NCBI GenBank assembly: GCA_964034945.1
Contig: OZ035962.1
Location: 114,391,234-114,455,233 of the forward strand
DNA: 64,000 nt
Source: Chrysopilus asiliformis
Taxonomy: Eukaryota; Arthropoda; Insecta; Diptera; Rhagionidae
Direction of reading: 5' to 3'
Shown piece by piece: positions 17,641 to 28,539 of the stretch (position 1 is the first letter of the stretch; each line of letters starts with the position of its first letter). Both the position numbers and the translations under genes were made by a program. The notes beneath the pieces were generated by a model. It was given only the letters and a program-made list of their open reading frames with translations. It was not told the origin of the DNA and did not search any database.

Positions 17641-20600
17641 CGCTAAAAAATGCTATTAAGTCTACCCACTGTATCAGTTGCAGTTACAGATAATAAGCTG
17701 GCTCTCGCGTGAAATAACAGCAACGGTATTGTGATTGCCAAATGAAAAACAAATTTTTCGTGAAAAAACCGAATAAGTGAGTTTTTTTTTCATTATTTGG
17801 TATTGTGATCACAAATACGCTAGAATTCCACCGTGAAACTTTGGACGTGAAAACGAAATGTGAGTTTATTTGGGCGAAATAAATGAAAGCAAAAGCGGTT
17901 AGTTTTAATGTTACTTTTTTATTCGAGACTAATTAAAATTCTACTCTACACGTATATTGCTAGAAGAAATTAACTGCCAGACAGAGAGAAGCTGTTATAA
18001 ATTTTATATGTGAAGTTTTATATGTAATCAAAAGTGCAAAAAAATGCTGAAACTCCACACTTATGACGTATTCGACTCGCCTGCTCTTTTTGTTCCAAAA
18101 TTGCTCGTTGCAAAAACTCGTACTCGATTGGCACATTTTAAACCATTCCATAAAAAATTTCCCTATTCGAATGGCAAAGCAATTTCCCTTTTTCGAGCCC
18201 AAAGAGCAATTTTTAGATCCTGCCCTGTGGAAATCGACTGATTTCCACTTCTCCTGTTTTTTATTTATATTCACTACGTACATTATTTACTTCTCGAAAT
18301 CACTGTGAAATATTTAAACAGTGTTAAATCACTTTTACCCAAAAATATCATAAAAAACGCGACATCTAATCAAAATAAACTTTTTGACAATTCGAAATTT
18401 TTCGAGTATTCGAGGCAAACTGCTCCGGAGCAACCAAATGTGTAATTTAAAAAAAAAAACAAGTTGCTTTGCTTAAAACTAGAGTGTGCTCTAAATCTGC
18501 GATTCGAATTCGTTATTAGATTTAGAGAATCCTTTATATTGCTTATAATACAAAAAAATGTAACTACCTTCAGTTAAAATTTGCAAAACAGCAACCGAAA
18601 ACAACTTTGAGATTCAAATTTCTCATAGGCTGTAATAGATTTGTGTTAAGTATATACTATATTTCATTTGGTAAATCACAATATCGAATTGTTCAATGGT
18701 AGAGTGGAATTGAATAGGGGAGAAATATCACGCGTGAGTGTGAATTTTTTTCAAACTGAACTCAATAGAGCTAACCAAAAGAAACCTCGCTTGAAAAATG
18801 GTATTCCTCGGCCTATAATTGTTGACCGATTGACTTGAAATTTTTATTGTAGTTTTAAAAATAAATTATCTTTAGAAGTACGTACATATTCAATCTTAGT
18901 CGAAAGACATGTCTTTCGCACACGCCCTTAATATTTTTTTCTTGAATAGTTTCGGGCTATAGGTCAAATCGGAATATTTGTTTTTATTTCTCTCGATACC
19001 ATTTTTATTCAAGTACCAGATGTCTTATGGCCACAATTGATAATTTCTATTATACATTTTAAAAAAATTGAATATTGCGCTTTTTAGTAAAAATTCAAAA
19101 AAAAAATCCATTTAGTGATGTATCAATAAATTCCATGATCGTCAATTTATTATTTTTTTCAACTTTTTTAGTTTACAGGCTACAGGACTCAGGGAAATAT
19201 TTCTCAATTTTCTTCAATTTCTTAAAAGCATTTCGTCTACCCGCTATATGTTCCGAAACTCAATACCAATCGATAAGTTTAGTATACAGCATATTTTCAG
19301 TGCTATCAACTCGAAATTGTAGCTCATAACTCAAATCGGTATTCAAACCATTAGGCGACGTAGTTGTGGGCGCGACTTACCACGAAGTTCTCGTCTATTT
19401 AATATCAAATTATGAAAATGAAGGTGAAGAAGACAATCCCTGCATTTTAACACACCCTCACAGCTATTCTTCTGCACTGCGAGTATAAAAGTTCTTTTAA
19501 GTCTTGCCATTAACCTGGTTTGTTACGATATTTATTTTCATTTTAAATGATGTAAGAGCTTGTGCTATAGATTGGCAAGGGAAAAACTATAAAAAGAATT
19601 GATTTACAAACTACGAAAATGTATTAAAATCTGGAAAATTGATCTAGAATTTCTAATTATACAAAAATGGCGAAGAAGTCTGCTGTATAGCTGCTACTGG
19701 TTCTAGATTATTTGAATTTCAAATATTTCTACAGTGTTTATTATTCATGGCAGATATCACAAAATGTGACTGAATTCACTTGAATGGGCATTTTTCTTAA
19801 AACAAACTACAGGCAGATCTCGACTATTTGAACTAATGTTTGCAAGCGTAGTTCAATAAATCGAAATGTCCAAATAATCACAATACTATTTTATTTGCGT
19901 TTTTACCGGTAATTGGTCATTTCCCAGTTTCATTCATATATTCCGTAATTACCAATTCTGAGTCATATTTTTCATTTTTTTTCGGTTTGATTCGTTTGGA
20001 CGGCATTTATTTTATAAAAGTTAAAATAATAGAATATAAGTTGGTTCAATTAACTGGGAGTTCAAATAAAGGGTATTCAAATAGTAGAGATTTGCCTGTA
20101 ATTGTTTTTCTAACTTTCCAACTTAATTACCACATTAAAAAATCTCATCAGGTGTTACATAACTATAGAGCTGAACAGCACAACTTATTCGCTTTTAATA
20201 AAATTAAGCAGTGACACTGTGTTAGAAATTGGGGGATATTTAAATTAGAAGTCAGTCTACTGCATCATAATTTTGTTAAGTAAAAATTTTTCCAGAAATA
20301 ACAATTTTCAACTTTTTAAGATTAAAGTTTCTGAATTTTATTTAAAAAATTGAAAATTGTCTTAGTACCTTTTTAAATAACCGACTTTGATAAACACTAA
20401 ACAAAAAATAAATGTTAATACCTTAAAAGAAGTACTTGTATATGTTGAGAAGTTGTCTTTTTCAGTAGAATTTTTCATTATATATTCTTTCTTTATTAAG
20501 AATTTTATATTATATTCAATATTTGATCCCATATAAAATTTTTATCACTTTGTAGTAAAGTGTAAAGGGGATTAATCAGTTATTCTTGCTTCTTTTATTA

Positions 20601-22272
20601 TGTCCAAATACAATTTGAAATTCATATTGAGGTAAAATTTGTTTAGAGCATCACTCTTTCAATTTCCCTACACCCGATATTGGTACAGATTTTTTCATTT
20701 ATTTGCAATTTTTATGTGATTCAGCCGACAACCGTTATTAAAAACTTTTGTATTCATGTCATAACAATGATATTTTCCTCTTTTTAAATACATTTATTTT
20801 ATATGGTTATTTCTCAATGTGTGTTTTCATTGTTATTTAGAGTTCATGATTTTATGTTATTTTCTTTTTTATTTTATCTTTCACACCATAAAATTTGAGT
20901 ACAAATTAAAAAAAAAATCCTTACCTGGAATATTTTATGCAAATTTTAGAGTATACTCAAAATAATTGATAAAATGTAGGTTCTATAAATTAAAAGTGTT
21001 TTGCAACTTTCTATTATAAATTGTGTATACTAACCACTCCGCAATTAAAAGAAATTAAGTTTTACATTTGTTTCTCCCTAAATCGTTACGAGAGAAACAA
21101 AAATATTCCTGATTATCAATAAGCCCTAAAATTTCATAGAAAGTAAAAACTTTAAACCTTATGCTTTAAGATTAATTAAATAGACTAATTGAAAATGTTT
21201 ATAATCTTTCACGTTGAATTCGAATATTTCTTCTTTGTGTCTTATTCGATTCAATCTCTTAACAGGAAAAATGAAATTTTTTTATCGCTTTTATGGTTAT
21301 ATAATCAAATCAATTAAAATAACTAGTTTAACTCCAGGCAAAACTTGTATAAAAATTAATAGTATTTTGTATATTATGTAATATCCAGCATATGTCACAT
21401 TTTCAATTCCATAGAATCAACAAAGATTTTTTAAAGCGCACACATACATAAAACAAATATTTTCCACTGACAAAAATTTTCTTTTCGATTTGATCACAAT
21501 TTCATATAATAAAGGAACAAAAAGAAGACAGTGCATGAACATTGAACCGTGAATATGCCGTAAACTTGTGTTCAATTTTCTGTGTATTCACTTCGATTGT
21601 ACCCCATCTTCATACATTCGTTGCAAATGCGATTGATATCCTTACAGCTAAATACGTATAGATATGTAATAATGTAGAAGTTATTTTACTAACACAGTCA
21701 CATACTAAAACTCATTCGCAAATAGAACAAATATAAAACTTTTGTCTAAAAATAAGACCACGTGAACCGTACGGATGGCAAGCTAAACGAAAGTAAAGTC
21801 CAACCGTTTACACGTCATGACGGTTGGTAAGTAACTGAATAAAAATCGGAGAAAGCTTAGAAAAGCTCCAAATAGATCCCAAAATTTTTTCCTTTTCGTC
21901 CTTGAATATGAATTTTCTCTTCGAAACACGTTAAAAACAAAGAGAAAAGTCCTTTACTCACATCAGAGGATTTAGATTGTAACGCTAAATAGGTTAACTT
22001 CCCATCTATGAACGTCAAAAATCGGTCGGTAATACTAATGCCACTTGAGTGTTTTCGATATTATTATATTATTAAAATATAGAGATCCGAGAAAATATCG
22101 CTATATAATCGGAAATTAAGGAAAAATCCATTCTAATTTTCTGAATCATTTTGCTACAAAAAGATTTTTAATTTTTTCTGAATTTCAGATTGTGTTGTAA
22201 AAAAATTTCCACTAACCCATTTCACCCTTTCACAGAATTTCAGTCTTTTCACTTCCTGTTTGGTTATAGGTA
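17641..22272. other. Gene-poor AT-rich stretch
   Basis: I found no supportable gene in 4.6 kb. The longest frame, 17960-18283 on the minus strand (107 codons), overlaps equally long frames on the plus strand and has no signal peptide, repeat or motif. Candidate short frames at 19075-19329 and 19987-20214 are likewise unsupported. Confidence 0.45.
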
Positions 22273-22502
22273 CACGGTTAAAAATTTAATGATTATATGA
22301 ATAAGTTTTTGTTTATCAAAATGTTTCACACCAAATATGTATCAACTCAGACTTTTGGTATAAAATGTGAAAATTTGACAAATGTTTGGTCTAAGATTTA
22401 CAACAAATGACGATAAAAACATGCGAGTTGATATAAATTTGGTGTAAAAGTTGTTGATAAACAAAAATTTATTTGTTTTAAATCCTTAAATTTTTAACTA
22501 TG
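22273..22502. mobile_element. MITE, ~230 bp, TIR GGTTAAAAATTTAA
   Basis: The left end, CGGTTAAAAATTTAATGATT with TTTTTGTTTATCAA and TTTCACACCAAAT further in, is mirrored at the right by ATTTGGTGTAAAAG, TTGATAAACAAAAA and TTAAATTTTTAACTA. Divergence of the arms suggests an older copy. Confidence 0.75.
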
Positions 22503-24972
22503 TAAAATCGTCTGTTATATATTTTTTAATTAGTAATTTTTCAGTGGAAAAAATCGTTTCTCCCCATGTCTATCTGTAAGAACGTAACGCAAAAAAGCAT
22601 TCATAATAAAACTTCTTATTTTGATTATGAAATTTCTTATTATGAAATTTTATATTTTCCCATTTCGAGTATTTTGCAGTTATCGACTATTTTTTCCCTA
22701 GACGATTTTTTTTGCTTCTCTTGACTTTCAAAAGTTTAATTAACACCAACATTTTAACGTTGATAATAATCAAATGAAAAAAATCAATTGTTTATTGGTA
22801 TGGTAACTATTTACTAAAAGTACGTCATATTTCCAATGAAAGAGGAAAAACCTCTAACAGTCAGTGGTCAGTGGATAATTCATTGCTAATCAACTAGGCC
22901 ACATTAAAGTATTTCAGTTAAATGTCACGTGGTTGCTGCCCTTTAATAGTTGCGAAATCATGCTAAAAAAACTAACAAGAAGGTGGACCGGAATCACGAA
23001 ACATGATTTAGTGAATTGTGTAACATTTCTTCCTTCTCCCTATTGCTAGTTTGAACAGCTTTTTCATTATTATTCTAAAGCGAGCTAAAGTTTATTCTAC
23101 ATGTATCGCTTTCATGTTACTAACAGTCCTTTCAAAAAACCTTGACGTACATTTCAACCGCTACCAAAGAAAATCATAGCAAAACCAACACCAGGCTAAG
23201 GAGAACTAAGTGGGGTCTTAAGGAAGAAGTGAATTTTGGAGAATGTGTACAAGCTTGGCCTGTTGACAAACTGATTTAATATTGGATATCACGATATGTA
23301 TCACGACTTTTCGGGCGAGCCCCTATGATATTGTAACTTTTTATATATTTTATCAGGCTTGGTTCTACCATAGAGGCGACTACTTTGGGTGAAATGTTTT
23401 AAAAGAAAACGAAAAACTTCCAGACTGCGCCACTGCACAATTATGTTTTCAGTCCAATTTTTTTTTGTTTCTCTCATAAAATAACTTTTGGTTTTTTCTC
23501 CCTATAAGCTAAGGCAATATTAAAAAAAAAAGTTTCAAAATTGTTTTTTCCTCAATAATGTTATGGTGTTATAAGGCTGTTGCAAATCAAGATTGCCAAC
23601 AAACTTAACATTCCTTAGTTTCCAGACTTGCACAAATATTTGGGGATGCGAGGACTTTTTTTATTTATGAGATAAAACTATAAATTCGACTAAATTGTAC
23701 TTGAATTTAATTTAATTACGCAATTCTAAAATTGAATTTAGTTTAGGATGTAGTAGAACTTGACACGTAAAAATTCTCGCCTATACTTGGTATTTTCAAC
23801 AACTTTTCTATTTATGGCGGTATTTTTTGAAAAAAAATTTGCGTACGGCGCTTTTTTCTTATTTGTCACCGCAAAACATATTTTATGTCTTATAAGAAAG
23901 TAAATGTATTTATTTTTAGAGAAAAAAGTTATAGTTTGTTTCTTCTCCCGCAAATGTTTACGGAGAGCAATCCAAATAGGAATGTGCCAGGACTCTTCTG
24001 CAATGATTATTCCTATAATTTTGTGAAAATTTGCTATTTTTTGGAATGAATTCTTCTTTTGTATGGGATTCGTTACTAAAAAATTTAACTATCGTATATT
24101 CCTATTTTTGTAAAAATCTCTCCTATTATTTCTTTTCGTGTGGGAAACTTTTATTTCTTAACCCTATCTTTTGAGAAGACTTATTATGAAATTCTATATT
24201 AGCAGTGGTTTTTCGATTTCCCGTTTATAATATTGATATATTCGAACAATGCAAAAGTTTTTAGGTGTTTCTTCTCTTATTCTAAACCCTTTCATGCCCA
24301 ATTTTTTCATTGCAGCTAGAAATTTTTTTTTTTTGTAGGTTCTTGTTTTTTAGTTCTATAGAAGCACCATGCAAATTTGAAATGTTCACTTTTGTATAAA
24401 ATACTATTGAAAAAAAGTTCCTTATAAGCAACATCCGGCATGAATGGGTTCGAGAAAAAAAAACTTTTAATCGTGGGGGACCAACAAAGGATGAAAATGG
24501 GGAACATATAAGAAGCATGAATATAATCTGATTTTAACACTAAAATTTTTTTAAAACCTGGTAAAAATGTGGTTTACTTTGCAGTGATAAATGAACCGAA
24601 ATATTTCCCAGCATTTTCTTCAGAAAGCATAGTAAAAGCACAAGTTTTGCTTTAGTCGCTTCCTTCTCGATTCTCCGTTAGCATTTTAGTTAGTCGCTTT
24701 GATGGTGTGCGCTGTCGTCTACAAAAGGTAAGGTTTGCTGACTTAGCACTTTTCTTCTTAAAATACGGAAAACCTCCTAATATTTCAGTTAGGGAAAAAA
24801 TGCACTTGTTCTAGCCTAGTAAATTAATAAAAAACTGATCAAATTTATATCTTTGCTGCAAGCTTTTTTATAACAGTTCAAAATATAAGCGCTGTTCTTT
24901 AAAATACGGGTTATGAGAAACCAAATTAAAACATAACAAAAGCTATAATTGCCAATCTGGCAATTATTGAAA
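22503..24972. other. No gene recognised
   Basis: AT-rich sequence. Minus-strand frames at 23738-23953 and 24282-24540 have the Lys/Phe/Asn-rich composition expected by chance and overlap each other. Confidence 0.45.
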
Positions 24973-25500
24973 ACCCGTATGGTGATTTAATTGAACGGCG
25001 TATCAAAATTTCATTTGAATTCAAATTTTCCAATAAGATTTTTTTAAAACTTGTTCCAATCGGATTTTGATGTATGGGAGTTTTATGTAGAATAATATTC
25101 TAAATAACTTTTGTTCTTGCACTTTTTTGATAACATGTACTGTTTTTGAGATATTTGCAAAAAACGTTTTCGTTCGTATGGGGGGTACCCCCCCTAATGG
25201 TCCAATTTTGCCCATTAACGAACTTAGCCTCGCATTTTACGAAAAACGAATCTGCGCAAAATTTCAAGTCTCTAGCTCAATCCGTGCGCCCGCAATCCGC
25301 CCCACAGACAGACGGACAGACAGACGGACAGACAGACGGACAGACAGACGGACAGACAGACGGACGGACATGCAAAATTCAATTTTTTTTATCATTCTAA
25401 ACACACTGGTGTAATTCATTTTTGTGTGTGATGACGGGATCTTGGCGTTACAAACGGTAAGGCAAAGTTAATATACCCTTTGGTTTCACCATACGGGTAT
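24973..25500 (+). mobile_element. Element with ACCCGTATGGTG / CACCATACGGGT termini, copy 1
   Basis: Short inverted termini, ACCCGTATGGTG at 24974 and CACCATACGGGT near 25488, bound about 525 bp. The same sequence is present in reverse orientation at 39166-39624, collinear over nearly its whole length. Shared blocks include GGGGGGTACCCCCC-like text, CTCAAAAACGG/GTTTTTGAGATATTTGC, and ATATACCCTTTGGTTTCACC. Just outside the left end is a small hairpin AATTGCCAATCTGGCAATT, also present beside copy 2. An internal 12-bp array (25304-25370) is absent from copy 2. No coding capacity. Confidence 0.8.
25304..25370 (+). repeat. Minisatellite, unit CAGACAGACGGA
   Basis: About five copies of a 12-bp unit inside the element at 24973-25500. 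The second copy of the element has only a single short CCGTCCGCCTG remnant at this point, so the array expanded in one copy or collapsed in the other. Confidence 0.9.
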
Positions 25501-25710
25501 AAAAACGAGTTATGAGAAAACAGATTTGCCTTTACAGTTACAGTTTTGTATTCTTTCCGTTAAGTTAAGCTGAACAAGATTTATAACATTAAAAAAAACT
25601 GGTTGTTGAATCGTTCTGTTTCTTATTTCAAATTGCGTTTTCTTAAAAAAAGTCTACCCCGCTTCCACTTCCCTCCTTACCAACAAGCTTACTTTAACAA
25701 TCAAAAAAAA

Positions 25711-25780
25711 TTGCTCAACGCAGGATGCGAACCTGGACCCAATAGATTGTAGTCCAATAGACATAACAATTAAGGTACTC
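25711..25780 (-). repeat. tRNA-derived SINE head or tRNA pseudogene
   Basis: On the minus strand, TCCAGGTTCGCATCCTG matches a T-arm/B box (consensus GGTTCGAATCC), preceded by TATTGGACTACAATCTATTGG, which looks like an anticodon arm. The D-arm region (ACCTTAATTGTTATG) is a poor A box and no clean acceptor stem forms. I read it as a decayed tRNA-derived sequence, not a working tRNA. Confidence 0.45.
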
Positions 25781-25839
25781 ACACTTCTGGTGTTGACATA
25801 GGAACCACATTGGTCCTTACGAAACGGGCTAATTGCTTG

Positions 25840-25995
25840 CTCATTCCCGTTATAATTCTAGTTTTTATTGGAAAGTTTCCAGTTCGCTGTAATAAATCAA
25901 TGAACACGTACTATAATTAGCATGCAATTAGACCGTTTCCCACACGCCACAAGTTGTAACTGAGTTAGTCACAGCTCATTGGTAAGGGAGCTGTG
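25840..25995. repeat. Dispersed repeat shared with 49605-49745
   Basis: CGTTTCCCACACGCCA and CAGCTCATTGGTAAGGG recur at 49679-49735 (CGTTTCGCACACGCCA, CAGCTCATTGGTAAGGG) in the same orientation. The adjoining piece TTTTTATTGGAAAGTTTCCAG is inverted relative to the other copy. CAGCTCATTGGTAAGGG resembles a tRNA A box, so the family may be tRNA-derived. Confidence 0.6.
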
Positions 25996-26271
25996 ATTAA
26001 CTGACTTTTATTTTTGGTGTGCCAACAAAACTTGCTGCTAAAAAGACAGTATGGACCAATCTGGTTTATCAGTTTTACTGGTAAGACAGTGCTGGAATAC
26101 TATTTTCGTAGACAGCGCTAGTATACCAGATTTTGACAAACAACAAAATCAAAATGGCGGAAACACAAGTTTCGTGCAATGATATACTGTACCTTCTCAA
26201 TATTTTATTAGAAAAGGAATCCCTATAAAATTCACATTCAAAATATTACACGATGGTAGATTTGAGAGGGC

Positions 26272-26298
26272 GGGGGGGGGGGGGGGGGGGGGGGGGGG
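26272..26298 (+). repeat. Poly-G run of 27
   Basis: An uninterrupted G27 preceded by GGGC in an otherwise AT-rich region. It could form G-quadruplexes. Such runs are rare and are also a common place for sequencing error. Confidence 0.97.
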
Positions 26299-26345
26299 TA
26301 GATTCGTATCAAATTTGATCACCAAATAAATTTGACAGACTGGTG

Positions 26346-26558
26346 CTAAAAGTTTACCAGGAGCCCGTTCGGGGATGCAAAATAGTCTACTATAGTCGAC
26401 TGCGGTAGTTGAATTTTTTTCGTAACTTCGCGTCTCGAGGCCTCCTTTAATTTGTTCACGAGCTTGTCATATTTTAATTCACTTTTTTGTCTATACGTTA
26501 ATTCACTATAAGTTGATACAGGACCCCACGCATCAACACCCATGCGAACAGCACCCAT
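26346..26558 (-). CDS. Hypothetical 70-residue open frame
   Basis: A minus-strand frame beginning MGAVRMGVDAWGPVSTYSEL and continuing with a Lys/Glu-rich stretch (YRQKSELKYDKLVNKLKEAS). Its composition is more protein-like than the chance frames nearby, and it could be a helical DNA-binding segment left from a transposon. A plus-strand 24-codon frame at 26154 (MAETQVSCNDILYLLN...) may be another remnant of the same element. No family recognised. Confidence 0.25.
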   Translation of the reverse strand: MGAVRMGVDAWGPVSTYSELTYRQKSELKYDKLVNKLKEASRREVTKKIQLPQSTIVDYFASPNGLLVNF

Positions 26559-27523
26559 ATTTCCTTCTGTACGTTACAATTCTTTGCCTTGTTTGCCAGT
26601 ACAGTAAATGTTGTTGGAAATTTATTAATAAGTAGTTAAGTTGCTCAAATAGACGATTATGTACGTATGTCATAAACTTCAAAAATTGCTCTATGACTTC
26701 GACGGTCGATCAAAAATAATATTATTCTAAAAAAAATCCTTTACAAAACGGTTCTGAATGCACATGATACATTGCGCATTGTTTAAGCTAGTAACTTGAA
26801 ATTTAACAACGAGCGTTTCTCACAAAAATGAAGGCTAAGTTCGTTTATGAGCAAAACTAGTTATTCCTTCTAGAATTTCACATACAGAGAGAAATGTTTT
26901 TTTTTGAGATTTTCTTGAAAACAGTTTTTTTTTAAACCAAAGATAAATTTTTTCTATTTATTATGGGTACCGCAGGCATATTTTTTAATATGTTTCTGCA
27001 AGATATATTTTATGAGTCATTGAGTTTTTTCTTGTATTACTAATTTTAAGATTTTCTGAATTAATGTATCAGCCATTAGTAATCATAGTCATTCTTGGAA
27101 ATTGTGATATTTTACAATTTCGAACTGTGGCACTTTGAAGTTTCAGATAAGGGATTTCGAAAAGCCCAATAACAGAAAAAAAAGTATTTATTCCTGTATA
27201 TATCCGAATATTAGCAAACAAGTAAAATTGTAGTGTATCTAGCATATCGAATATTTTTATCTTATCAGTATTCAAAATTTCTATAGCAATGACTACTATA
27301 TGCATATATGTAATTATGAAATCTTATCTTTTTTTAGTTATCTTATCTAGCGCCCTGTATTTAATTATCTTAAGTTATACATACACCAAAAGTAAAAATA
27401 CCTGTTTCAATTCAGCAGGCGAACTATTAAGACGTATTTTAGATTCGGTTACAGTTCGGTTAAAGTTCTTTATTTTAATATTTTCATTCTGTATTTTGAT
27501 TCAAGTGAACATAGATTAAGAAA

Positions 27524-28483
27524 ATGGTATCTGTGGAAACGATTGGATCGATTTTTATAAAAGTGTTCAAATTGGTACGAAAATTCGAGATATTAGAAAT
27601 TTTTTGCCACACCTAATTGCATCTGCGCTAGTTAAAAAGAAATTTTCCTTTGCCCCGATGAAAATTTTGCACTTATAAAAACTTTGCACTTATTTGCTCA
27701 GTAAATTAAAGATGCAAAATTAAAATTTAACAATTCAGTAATTTTACAAAAAACGAGAGAAAAAAACACACTATTAAAAAATGGCGTAAAGAAAGACATG
27801 CTATCAATTTTTTTGAAATCGTGTGAGATATGATAAGACCGTGTTATTATTATTAGTCATTATTTCTAGTACCTTGTGAGCCATTAGGTGTGGCATTATT
27901 TCGAAATTTGCTTGACAAATCGAGAAAAAATTTTCGTGTAAAACTTATTTTTTTGATTTCTAGGTCGTTAATTTAATAACACTGATTTTATATAGAGTCG
28001 GTAATGCGGGAGAATTTTTGGGTATTGGTGGAACATGGAATTTAAATGAAGAGAAAAGTTCCGATGCAGAAATTGTTGCTTCTGGTGTTATGGTCGGATT
28101 TTTTATATACACGGCTGTTCAACTTATTGCCTACACTTTTGGAACAACTAAACATAAAAGGTAACACCATTGTGATTATTATTTATCGATATTACTTACT
28201 CAATAATGATTTCAAATAATTCCGAATAATTTCAAATAATTTCAGGGAGTTATCTGACACAATTATGAATTTTGTTGGAGCATTTATGTGGGTTTCTGTT
28301 GGTGGTACGGCTTTGCATTACTGGCATGGATATCTTCCCGATCACGACTATTTGCATGTTGTTACCGAAAGGCAAGCTGGGCTAGCGGTTGGATCACTTT
28401 GTGTAATTTCCGGAGCTTTGTATTTGGTCGATACTGTCCTGGCATTTGTACACTTTGCCAAAAACCAGCCGGACGACGATTGA
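27524..28483 (+). CDS. Ssk: Snakeskin, smooth septate junction membrane protein
   Basis: Exons 27524-27574, 27964-28160 and 28246-28483 join in phase to give 161 residues. The start MVSVETIGSIFIKVFKL and the blocks GTWNLNEEKSSDAEIVASGV and GGTALHYWHGY are those I know from insect Snakeskin proteins (about 162 residues). Four hydrophobic segments are visible at about 9-30, 52-77, 89-109 and 127-152, with short polar ends (C-terminus QPDDD). In Drosophila, Ssk acts with Mesh and Tsp2A to build smooth septate junctions in midgut and Malpighian tubules. Introns are 389 and 85 bp. The second acceptor follows a tandem TTTCAAATAA array rather than a classic pyrimidine tract. AATAAA follows at about 28526. 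It lies alone among repeats and may sit inside an intron of the opposite-strand gene whose long exon is at 31147. Confidence 0.96.
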
Positions 28484-28539
28484 ACTAGTGTGTTACGAAT
28501 TAATTTTTAAAATTTAGATTTAAAAAATAAAACTAGATT

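Noticed and set aside
25127..25414. 84-95 residue plus-strand frames with Thr-Asp-Arg-Arg repeats
   Set aside because: They come from the CAGACAGACGGA minisatellite and its host element; a similar text is read from the second copy at 39257-39469.
25711..25780. Functional tRNA gene
   Set aside because: The T arm is recognisable but the D arm and acceptor stem do not pair; read as a SINE head or pseudogene.
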